The position numbers were made by a program, and so were the translations under genes. From contig CAJQUW010011247.1 of assembly GCA_907163375.1 (NCBI GenBank), forward strand, positions 1 through 64,000: 64,000 bases of DNA. The letters run 5' to 3'. Below, piece after piece: positions 31,225 to 39,318 of this stretch (its first letter is position 1; every line of letters starts with the position of its first letter). Source of the stretch: Prostheceraeus crozeri (lineage: Eukaryota; Platyhelminthes; Polycladida; Euryleptidae). Below the pieces are notes generated by a model. The model saw only the letters and a list, made by a program, of their open reading frames with translations. It did no database searches and was not told the origin of the DNA.

Positions 31225-32127
31225 AATAAAATTTCAGCGTAATTCTTCTATGGCATAATTGTTTTTTTCCATAATTCCTATGTTAAAATTGTATGTATTA
31301 AGAAGATTTTATTGAACGCGTGATTGCTTTCACTCGTTAGCTATTTGCATTTATAAGATGCACTAGACGCTCTTCTCTGATGTTATCTTATTTCGTCTTA
31401 TATAATTTGATAGTATTTGTGGCTTCAGTTCAATATTTAGCTAACCTGAAGATTCCTGAACAACATGATGCATAGACTTCCGGGATGATGTCTCACCTAC
31501 CTGCCTGCCTGATAGTGCTTCTGCATTACAACGCATAACTTCACCCGAACCGTTAATCATCAATCGAATGGTCGCGAATTTTTCATCTCTCTAATGGGTT
31601 TCTTCGGTCGAGAAATCAGCACGTCTCCAGAATTGCACAAGTAGCTTGTCTCAAATATGATGCTTCGAGCTGGTTCATCGTCTTACAAACAATTGAAATA
31701 TTTATAAACTCTTCTCGAGAAGTTGGCTGTTCTGATGTAACATTTGATAGGAAGTTTCTTCCTTAATTCAACTTCATTAAATTAATGACAGAGAAGTAAC
31801 AGAATATTTCTTATCTTATCAGTCTGTTGAATATTTAAGACAGGACGGCAGTCAGATGATTACAATCATTTCATCCCACGCCGATAGAGATGCAACCGCT
31901 GGTCAACTTCCCCTCAAAGAAAAATCTGTCTGCAATTGAGGTAGCAGGATGATATTTGATGATAGAATTACTTGGAATAAACGAAGCGCTAATCGAAGAC
32001 AGTTCCCTATTAATATTCCTTCCGCTATCTTTCTCAACATCTGGGTGATTTCAACAGCAATTCTTGGCTGATTTATTCACTGCTTGTGAGTAGAATATTA
32101 CCGAGAAAATTATCACGAATATGAAGC
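31225..32127. other. Presumed host intron DNA up to the Polinton A insertion
   Basis: No gene or repeat recognised. Confidence 0.45.
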
Positions 32128-32133
32128 AGTGTT
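32128..32133. repeat. 6-bp target site duplication of Polinton A, left
   Basis: AGTGTT directly precedes AGTAGTAAGC; the same six bases follow the right terminus at 56181-56186. Six-base duplications are the Polinton standard. Confidence 0.92.
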
Positions 32134-32790
32134 AGTAGTAAGCAAAACTCCACTTCTGGACCGCGCAAGATGGCGGCCATCGCTGCGTCCCCCCCCCCTC
32201 TGGCACGGCAGAGTGTCGTGGTCGGCCGCCGTGGTGCTTCGTGTCTGAGTCCCCCCCCCTCTGGAACGACAGAGGTTGTGGTCTGTCGTGGTGTGCCGGC
32301 CGGGTGGGTCCACGTTCACAACATGTTCGCTGACGTCCCCCCCCCCTCTGCAACGACAGAGTGTGAGACTCGGGTGAGTTGGTCCGACCGCCTGGTTGAC
32401 GTGGGCGACCGTCTAGGTTGACGTGGACGACCGCCAGGATTAGTCTTGAGGCTATAGTGTGTGATGTTTTTGGTGTGTAGCGTCCAAACGAAGCATCGGA
32501 TGAGAAAACGGAGGTCAGATTCGGATTCAGCGTGAAATTCTGCATCGGTAGGGTGAGTTTCAAGGCAATCGGTGAGAAAAAATTTTCAACATTTTTCGAA
32601 AAACGACAGAGTTAGAATTTGGGACGTTTTGGTGTGTAGCGCCCAAACGAAGCATCAGATGAGAAAACGGAGGCCAGATTCGGAATCTACGTGAAATTTT
32701 GGGTTAGGAAGGATGTTTCCAGCGAAATCGCAGAGAAAAAATTTTCGGCTGACGTCCCCCCCCCCTGGACAGCTTGCTTCCAGTGGACGG
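32134..32790. repeat. Left terminal inverted repeat of Polinton A
   Basis: Mirrors 55600-56180. It contains three CCCCCCCC tracts (near 32190, 32255, 32338) and, unlike the right copy, a second copy of a segment reading GCGTCCAAACGAAGCATCGG (about 32470) and GCGCCCAAACGAAGCATCAG (about 32640). It passes directly into the satellite at 32760. Confidence 0.9.
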
Positions 32791-34510
32791 ATTTTGTCGT
32801 GCGATAGCTCGTTTGAAAGCTAAGAGTGAGACAAACTCAGTGAAAGAATCGGCTTGTTCGTATCTGTCTTCGTTCAAAAGTTAGAGCGGTTACAAGATTT
32901 TAGGTCGGAGCTCGCTCACCTGAAAAATCCTAAGTGTCAGAGTGACTTTGTATGGGTAAAATTTTGAAAATTTTCCAAAGTGTGGAATTTCGACCTGGGA
33001 CCGTCACCAAAACATTTTTCATCAAATTTCACTGACCCCCCCCCGACAACAATCTTCTAACTTTGGTTCTAGTGGACGGATTTTGTCTTACAGCTACTCG
33101 TTTGAAAGAGGAGAAAAAACTGCTCGACAACATTTTTTGTTGCGAGTCAATCGGACCAGCCGTTCACAAGTTAGAGCGGTTACAAGATTTTAGGTCGGAG
33201 CTCGCTCACCTGAAAAAATCCTAAGTGTCAGAGTGACTTTGTATGGGTAAAATTTTGAAAATTTTCCAAAGTGTGGAATTTCGACCTGGGACCGTCACCA
33301 AAACATTTTTCATCAAATTTCACTGACCCCCCCCCCCCCGACAACAATCTTCTAACTTTGGTTCTAGTGGACGGATTTTGTCTTACAGCTACTCGTTTGA
33401 AAGAGGAGAAAAAACTGCTCGACAACATTTTTTGTTGCGAGTCAATCGGACCAGCCGTTCACAAGTTAGAGCGGTTACAAGATTTTAGGTCGGAGCTCGC
33501 TCACCTGAAAAATCCTAAGTGTCAGAGTGACTTTGTATGGGTAAAATTTTGAAAATTTTCCAAAGTGTGGAATTTCGACCTGGGACCGCCACCAAAACAT
33601 TTTTCATCAAATTTCACTGACCCCCCCCCCGACAACAATCTTCTAACTTTGGTTCTAGTGGACGGATTTTGTCTTACAGCTACTCGTTTGAAAGAGGAGA
33701 AAAAACTGCTCGACAACATTTTTTGTTGCGAGTCAATCGGACCAGCCGTTCACAAGTTAGAGCGGTTACAAGATTTTAGGTCGGAGCTCGCTCACCTGAA
33801 AAAATCCTAAGTGTCAGAGTGGCTTTGTATGGGTAAAATTTTGAAAATTTTCCAAAGTGTGGAATTTCGACCTGGGTCCGCCACCAAAACATTTTTCATC
33901 AAATTTCACTGACCTCCCCCCCCCTGGACAGCTAGCTTCTATCTTGGCTTCTAGTGGACGGATTTTGTCGTGCAATAGCTCGTTTGAAAGCTAAGAGTGA
34001 GACAAATTCAGTGAAAGAATCGGCTTGTTCCTATCTGTCTTCGTTCACAAGTTAGAGCGGTTACAAGATTTTAGGTCGGAGCTCGCTCACCTGAAAAAAT
34101 CCTAAGTGTCAGAGTGGCTTTGTATGGGTAAAATTTTGAAAATTTTCCAAAGTGTGGAATTTCGACCTGGGACCGCCACCAAAACATTTTTCATCAAATT
34201 TCACTGACCTCCCCCCCCTGGACAGCTAGCTTCTATCTTGGCTTGTAGTGGACGGATTTTGTCGTGCAATAGCTCGTTTGAAAGCTAAGAGTGAGACAAA
34301 TTCAGTGAAAGAATCGGCTTGTTCCTATCTGTCTTCGTTCAAAAGTTAGAGCGGTTACAAGATTTTAGGTCGGAGCTCGCTCACCTGAAAAAATCCTAAG
34401 TGTCAGAGTGACTTTGTATGGGTAAAATTTTGAAAATTTTCCAAAGTGTGGAATTTCGACCTGGGACCGTCACCAAAACATTTTTCATCAAATTTCTCTG
34501 AACGAGGGGG
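32760..34510. repeat. Poly-C/G-bounded satellite of Polinton A
   Basis: Six units of about 294 bp, each starting at a C8-C11 run, in the order A, B, B, B, A, A, where A has CGGCTTGTTC(C/G)TATCTGTCT and B has GAGTCAATCGGACCAGCCGT. At 34500 the repeat ends in a short inverted join (GAACGAGGGGGGGGAGGTCA). The repeated 65-93-residue open frames are satellite translations. Element B has the same unit types in alternating order. Confidence 0.9.
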
Positions 34511-34803
34511 GGGGAGGTCAGTGAAATTTGATGAAAAATGTTTTGGTTAAGGTCCCAGGTTGAAATTCGGAAGTTTTAAATTTTTCAAAATTTTCACCAC
34601 ACTGGAGCTCTCACACTTAGGAATTTTTTCACTTGTGGCATGTTACATCGACATGTGCTGGCGGACCAACTTCCCGTGGTCATATGAGAATGGTTCAGGT
34701 GTCATATTGTAAAGAATGATGAGACGAATCGTTTGCAACAAACCGCATGTCGCTACGATGAATACTTTCGGAGATAGAGCCATTTTAAGTTTTCTTCCGA
34801 GCA

Positions 34804-35383
34804 TATATAAACCCCCGACAACGCAAGTCTGATCACTTCATCGAAAGACGAGGTAAGCGACGGTCGTCGCTCTGAGCTCCCGATATCGGGTGCAAAGGAC
34901 TCTATCTTTTGAAGTAGGCAAGCTATCTTGCTACTTCAAAGTTTGTATGATAGAGTTTGATAGTGTCTTTACTACTGATAAAATTTTTTAAAAGTAGTAT
35001 GAGTAGTAAAATGCGGAATTTTTTAAAAATTCTTAATTTTCACTTTTTTCAAAGTTTTAACATATAGACTAAGGTTTTCAAGTATCCTGAGTTCAAATAT
35101 GCTATCAGATTTGAAATTTAACTAAGTCTAAGGCAGCTTTGAGGGGTTAGATCCCAGCTACTGATCACTACCTTTGACTCGGCGTTCCTGTTACCACTTC
35201 GGGGCAGTGACAATGATGTCTTCAGCTGTAAAGAGCGGGTATCGGGGAAGATCTCTCACTTCCCTAGTGATCGGTACAAGGCCTTCGGGCTGTCGACGGG
35301 ATCGAGTGCCACTCACTACACTCTTTAGGAATATGACTGTACTACATGATTCCAAACTTATACAAATTTCATTATCTTACAGC
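34804..35383 (+). promoter_or_regulatory. TATA promoter, leader exon and leader intron of the coiled-coil gene
   Basis: TATATAA (34804-34810) is followed by a leader of about 20-25 bases that ends GACGAG/GTAAGC (donor after 34852). The acceptor CATTATCTTACAG ends at 35382, 17 bases before the start codon at 35400. The ~530-bp intron carries the hairpin-rich repeat at 35129-35325. The mirrored layout in element B supports conservation. Confidence 0.55.
35129..35325 (+). ncRNA. Hairpin-rich ~195-nt repeat, possible non-coding RNA (element A)
   Basis: Single copy of the repeat found twice in element B. Visible stems: GGGAAG/CTTCCC, GCC-TTCG-GGC with a UUCG tetraloop, and CACT/AGTG. A GGGATCGAGTGCC segment weakly recalls a pol III B box. 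It has no frame, lies in a leader intron, and is conserved while parts of the adjoining gene are not. A VA-like RNA is conceivable; it could equally be a regulatory DNA repeat. Confidence 0.4.
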
Positions 35384-35399
35384 TAACGATAAATCTAAC

Positions 35400-36590
35400 A
35401 TGGCTAACGACAAAAATCGCAAATATCACATCAAAATGTGCTCTTGTGGGCGAGTTAATCGCAGTGCGGACGCCAAAGCTCATGTGAAGAAGGCGGGCAC
35501 CGGCCACATGATTGTCTTGAATAGGGTTGCTTGCGTAAAGTGTAGAGTGCTGAAGGGTGATGAGGATGAGGTGCGTTTTTACAGAGTGCATGCTGACTGT
35601 AGTGGTGGTTTAGTGACTGATTTGAGATTTACGCAGTTGATTGTGGAAGAGAGGGAGCGAATGTTGGCGAATGTTGCGAATGTTGTTGAGAATGTTGTTG
35701 AGAATGCTGTTGAGAATGTTGTTGAGAATGATGAGTTGGCGAGAGCGGTTGCGTCGTTGGAGGGTGAGATTGAGCAGCGGAAGAGAGTGCTTGAGAGTGA
35801 TGATGAGGATGATGTGGATTTAGATAGGGAGCGTGTGAGGAAGCGTGTGAGGAAGTTGAGCTCTTCGTCATCGGAGGTGTCCAACATCGTCATCACCGAC
35901 CCCCCGAAGAGCTCATCTTCCCCAAAAGTGAAGAGTGGTGGGATTCGTATGCAGTCGGCGAGGTGGTTGAAGGATGAAGAGAAGAGACATGTTTCGCAGC
36001 AGATGGCGCATGAGTTGTTAGTGAATAAGTTTGAGAGTTTGAAGAAAGTGAAGGATGAAGTTGTGAAGGAGTTGGATGAGTTGAAAAAGAAGGATTTGAA
36101 GTCGAAGGAGGTGGCGGATGAAAACATTAGAATGAGGCGTTGTGTGACTGATTTGAAGAATAAGACGCGAGAGTTGGAAGAGAAGAATGATGCGTGTGAG
36201 AAGAGGGCGAGTGCTGCGGAGAGAAGAATGAGAGATGCAGAGGCGAAGTTTGAGGAGATGATGAAGGAGATGAGTGTGTTGAGAGCGAGGAATGTTGAGT
36301 TGGAGAGGACTGTGGCTCGGCGGGGTGATGAGAGGCAGGCGTGTGAGAAGTTGGAGCGCATGAGGGATGAGTGGGAACGTGTGAATGAGGATCGTTTGTT
36401 TGAATTTCACATCCCTATTCGGGACAATCATTTGGCCGGCGAAGTACTCGTAAACCAGAATTTAGACGAATCCATCCTATGCTACAACGGTCATCCGAGC
36501 AAGAAGTGTCTCCATGCAAGCTTACGAATGCGCGGCCATCTACACAAATTTTCGATTCGGAAACGCGCGAGACTACCTAAGGATGACTAA
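35400..36590 (+). CDS. Zinc/coiled-coil protein, element A allele
   Basis: Start chosen at 35400 (MANDKNRKYHIK), just behind the leader acceptor, giving 396 residues; an open frame extends 18 codons upstream through the intron end. Domains: Cys/His cluster (MCSCGRVNR, two His, ACVKCRVL, FYRVHADC; residues ~12-70), VENVVEN repeats (~90-115), acidic patch and Ser run (~130-165), coiled coil (~190-330), conserved C-terminal tail with RMRGHLHKFSIRK. Compared with the element B copy, long blocks are identical while the Cys/His domain and the first part of the coiled coil differ strongly. It is the first gene inside the left end. A good splice donor (TTG/GTAAGT) lies 4 bases past the stop, so alternative 3' forms are possible. 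Function unknown. Confidence 0.7.
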   Translation: MANDKNRKYHIKMCSCGRVNRSADAKAHVKKAGTGHMIVLNRVACVKCRVLKGDEDEVRFYRVHADCSGGLVTDLRFTQLIVEERERMLANVANVVENVVENAVENVVENDELARAVASLEGEIEQRKRVLESDDEDDVDLDRERVRKRVRKLSSSSSEVSNIVITDPPKSSSSPKVKSGGIRMQSARWLKDEEKRHVSQQMAHELLVNKFESLKKVKDEVVKELDELKKKDLKSKEVADENIRMRRCVTDLKNKTRELEEKNDACEKRASAAERRMRDAEAKFEEMMKEMSVLRARNVELERTVARRGDERQACEKLERMRDEWERVNEDRLFEFHIPIRDNHLAGEVLVNQNLDESILCYNGHPSKKCLHASLRMRGHLHKFSIRKRARLPKDD

Positions 36591-36688
36591 CTTGGTAAGT
36601 GAAAAAGTAAATAAGATAGTATATCCTATTCTAATACATATCATTTTCATTGCAGATCTTTGCCCGCCTTCACCACCCCATCAATTTA

Positions 36689-36830
36689 CTCCCGAGAACG
36701 AACCATCGGCTCTCTTAAGGGCCACCTAGGGGCAAGACATGATAGAACCTCCACGCGGTTTGCCCTGGGCAGTCTTCGGACTGGCGAATACTATCATTAA
36801 GTTGAATCTGCTATCAGTCAACTTGAACGT
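36689..36830 (+). repeat. 140-bp intergenic module, copy 1 of element A
   Basis: CTCCCGAGAACGAACCATCG to CTATCAGTCAACTTGAAC, followed 15 bases later by the TATATAAA box of the 88-residue gene. One of three nearly identical copies in this element, each starting just behind a gene. Confidence 0.88.
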
Positions 36831-36887
36831 TGCGTCGCGTTAGAGGGGTATATAAACCACTGCCTCTCATTTCATTTCATTTCAATC

Positions 36888-37154
36888 ATGCAGACGCCGA
36901 ACAGTCAAGTCAGCTCTCCTCGCGGACCGCAGATAAGGCCGCGAAATTTATTTGAGGAGTTCGTCAGGCTAGAGGAGCAAGACAGAGTCCACAACAATCT
37001 TGCTCGGATTGGCAATCCGATGACAGCAACTGCTGTCAATCCAACGGAATGGCGCTACATTCCACTCTATACTCACATGCCAGTTAGTGTGGAAGTCGAC
37101 AGTGCTACCAAAGAGAGAGTCTTTGACTCTCTCAGCAGAATTGGTAGGCTGTAG
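36888..37154 (+). CDS. 88-residue Polinton protein of unknown function (element A copy)
   Basis: ATG at 36888 after GGGGTATATAAACCACTGCC, 88 residues. Sequence features: MQTPNSQVSSPRGPQ, a charged helix RNLFEEFVRLEEQDRVHNNL, then TEWRYIPLYTHMPVSVEV and a final FDSLSRIGRL. The element B copy differs at two residues only. No family or membrane segment recognised. It is enclosed by 140-bp modules on both sides, as a cassette would be. Near-identity between copies contrasts with the block divergence of the gene next door. Confidence 0.65.
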   Translation: MQTPNSQVSSPRGPQIRPRNLFEEFVRLEEQDRVHNNLARIGNPMTATAVNPTEWRYIPLYTHMPVSVEVDSATKERVFDSLSRIGRL

Positions 37155-37162
37155 GATGACGA

Positions 37163-37302
37163 CTCCCGAGAACGAACCATCGGCTCTCTTAAGGGCCACC
37201 ATGGGGCAAGACATGATAGAACCTCCTCGCGGTTTGCCCTGGGCAGTCTTCGGACTGGCGAATACTATCATTAAGTTGAATCTGCTATCAGTCAACTTGA
37301 AC
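37163..37302 (+). repeat. 140-bp intergenic module, copy 2 of element A
   Basis: Starts 9 bases after the stop of the 88-residue gene. It is followed by CAGTCGATTGCTATCCCTG (shared with 38197 and on) and by CCCTATATAAGC, the TATA box of the next gene. In element B this module and the gene after it are absent as one unit. Confidence 0.88.
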
Positions 37303-37418
37303 ATTATGCAGTCGATTGCTATCCCTGAAGCATTCTGATTCGCTGTTGAGCAATTCATTGTTGAAAACCCTATATAAGCTAGAAGATTGTAGCGCTTCTC
37401 ATTCAATTTTAAGTCACG

Positions 37419-37673
37419 ATGGAAGCGACATCTACCGACAACATTCCCGTCTTCACCGATGAAGACAACGGCATTCCCGACTTCATCATCCTCGACGAGT
37501 GGGATGAGGAGGATGAGAAGAAGGGGAAGATCAAGAGGATCGTTTGGACGGATGAGGTGTGGACTCCGAATACCACTCGCATCCGAAAGGTGCCAGATGC
37601 ACCACCACGGCTTAGGCGGTATAGGGTATACGACAACCTAAGCGTCATACCCATTGACTATTCAAGCCAATAG
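37419..37673 (+). CDS. 84-residue acidic protein, cassette gene present only in element A
   Basis: ATG at 37419, 84 residues, with TATATAA about 45 bases upstream. The N-terminal half is acidic (FTDEDNGIPDFIILDEWDEE), followed by a basic patch (KKGKIKRIVW) and a mixed tail. No family recognised. Together with module copy 2 it forms a unit of about 520 bp that element B lacks exactly, module to module. Recombination between modules could add or remove it. It may be an early regulator by position and TATA promoter (inference). Confidence 0.6.
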   Translation: MEATSTDNIPVFTDEDNGIPDFIILDEWDEEDEKKGKIKRIVWTDEVWTPNTTRIRKVPDAPPRLRRYRVYDNLSVIPIDYSSQ

Positions 37674-37684
37674 TCATCTTGTTA

Positions 37685-37826
37685 CTCCCGAGAACGAACC
37701 ATCGGCTCTCTTAAGGGCCACCATGGGGCAAGACATGATAGAACCTCCTCGCGGTTTGCCCTGGGCAGTCTTCGGACTGGCGAATACTATCATTAAGTTG
37801 AATCTGCTATCAGTCAACTTGAACGT
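37685..37826 (+). repeat. 140-bp intergenic module, copy 3 of element A
   Basis: Begins 11 bases behind the stop of the 84-residue gene. It is followed by GCAAATGAAGTTCGGTGTAA, the same context that follows copy 1 of element B (6279-6418). No TATA box or gene follows in the next 700 bases. Confidence 0.88.
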
Positions 37827-37829
37827 TGC

Positions 37830-38620
37830 AAATGAAGTTCGGTGTAATACTTCCTTTCGACGGGCGTTCCTGTAAAGGGCGGCGGTGAAACCCGTAGCTA
37901 TGTATACCGCAAGGGACATTCGGCAATGGTCAATCTTGTTAAACCTCTCTGCGTCATGTTTGCAAGTGATTGCCTCTGTCTCAACGTAGTATGCATTCGC
38001 GCCAGGGCGACATTTAGCCAACTGTCGAAGGTTGCCTAAAACTTTCCATTGCATACGTTATGAGAACCATGAGTTCTACCTGTCTCTATCAATGAGACGA
38101 ATTGATGAATGGAATGAAATGGGAGGACACTCACGCGCCACACGCAACATAACACACTTCTCTCTTCCGTAGTCTAACAAGCTCTTTACACATGGATCGC
38201 AGTCGATTGCTATCCCTGTATCAGAAGTGTAAGCTATCTTAATTTATTTGACACTATTTTATCTACCATCATCGTCCATATGAAATGTTTTTAGATTTAC
38301 AAGTTAGACTAAGCGTGCTACTATTTCCAAATGAAAAAGTATACATGGTTAAATCATCCACTTAAGCCCATCCATAGTCTAACAAGCTCTTTACACATGG
38401 ATCGCAGTCGATTGCTATCCCTGTATCAGAAGTGTAAGCTATCTTAATTTATTTGACACTATTTTATCTACCATCATCGTCCATATGAAATGTTTTTAGA
38501 TTTACAAGTTAGACTAAGCGTGCTACTATTTCCAAATGAAAAAGTATACATGGTTAAATTATTCACTAAAACCCCATTCAAGTAAGTCAGTATGAAAGCA
38601 AAGATAATACGAAATAAACA
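37830..38620. repeat. Non-coding stretch with a tandem ~204-bp repeat (38171-38565)
   Basis: Two direct copies starting AGTCTAACAAGCTCTTTACA at 38171 and 38375. Element B has the same pair inverted; similarity between the two Polintons stops inside the second copy, at 38507 here and 5596 there. No frame of interest. The repeated AGTTAGACTAAGCGTGCTAC motif also borders the element B minisatellite. Confidence 0.8.
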
Positions 38621-38624
38621 TTTA

Positions 38625-39062
38625 TTATGGCATGTATTTCAAAAGGTCTTCATCGTCAATATCGTCCCAGAGTCTGGCTTCACATAGATTACAAAAACAG
38701 TTGAGCTGCTTTAAACGTTCTTCTGCAGCGTCCCTCACTTTCTCAATGTACGCCCACTCCGCCACGGTTCGCGGTTGGGAGTTAGGGGTGTACCACTCCC
38801 ATATTTGATGCAAGTGCGACTTGCTGGTCATCTCCATCACCCCTTCGGCATCATATTGTAAATATTTCCACCGTATGCCTGTTAGGTCGGGCAACTCCTC
38901 TTCATCCTCCTCCGATAATGATAACTTTCGTATATTGTCGAGATTGTATGTCTTCTCCACCTTCGCCTTTCTTGGTGCATTTGGTGTAACGAGCACCTTT
39001 GCTGATGTATATGGAGAGGAGAACTCCAATGCGGTATTTGGTGTTGTTGGAGGACTTGTCAT
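38625..39062 (-). CDS. 145-residue acidic protein with C-terminal CxxC (Polinton A)
   Basis: ATG at 39062, 145 residues. The N-terminus is Thr/Pro/Ser-rich, then a basic stretch (APRKAKVEKTYNLDN), an acidic segment (LSLSEEDEEELPDLTG), a middle part with IRWKYLQYDAEGVMEM, and a C-terminus with CFCNLCEARLWDDIDDED. Four Cys residues close together could bind metal. No family recognised. It is transcribed away from PolB, sharing a ~250-bp intergenic region that holds CCAAT and TATA boxes oriented toward PolB. An accessory regulator is plausible by position only. Confidence 0.55.
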   Translation of the reverse strand: MTSPPTTPNTALEFSSPYTSAKVLVTPNAPRKAKVEKTYNLDNIRKLSLSEEDEEELPDLTGIRWKYLQYDAEGVMEMTSKSHLHQIWEWYTPNSQPRTVAEWAYIEKVRDAAEERLKQLNCFCNLCEARLWDDIDDEDLLKYMP

Positions 39063-39124
39063 GTTGTCTTTGAAATGCTGACTTTGAATAATGATAACTT
39101 TAACATTTTTCTAATTCTTAAGTA

Positions 39125-39252
39125 TACACAAGCAGCCAATCAGAATGAACATCCAATGAATGAAGAGGATGAAAGTATATAAGCAAAGTGACATTCAGGT
39201 CATTTCATTTAATCTGTGAATCATACAAGTGACGAACGCACGATCTCTCTCT
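39125..39252 (+). promoter_or_regulatory. PolB promoter: CCAAT and TATA boxes with conserved leader
   Basis: AGCCAATCAG (about 39133-39142), a second ATCCAATGAA, then TATATAA (39176-39182) and a leader reading GAATCATACAAGTGACGAAC (39218 and on) followed by CTCTCTCT. The region upstream of the right-most gene (55357-55460, minus strand) has the same order: ATCCAATGAG, TTTATAAATA, then GAATCACACGAGTGACGGAC and CTCTCTCT. This indicates a duplicated promoter-leader serving both ends. Confidence 0.65.
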
Positions 39253-39318
39253 TTGACTATTATTTGAGTGAAGTCTCTATCTTGTAGAAGTATCAACCTT
39301 AAACTTGATTTCGTTGAA

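Noticed and set aside
35579-36361. 260-residue antisense frame (and 7150-7668, 7604-8044)
   Set aside because: Shadow of the Glu/Lys-rich coiled-coil gene on the other strand, giving Ser/Phe-rich text.
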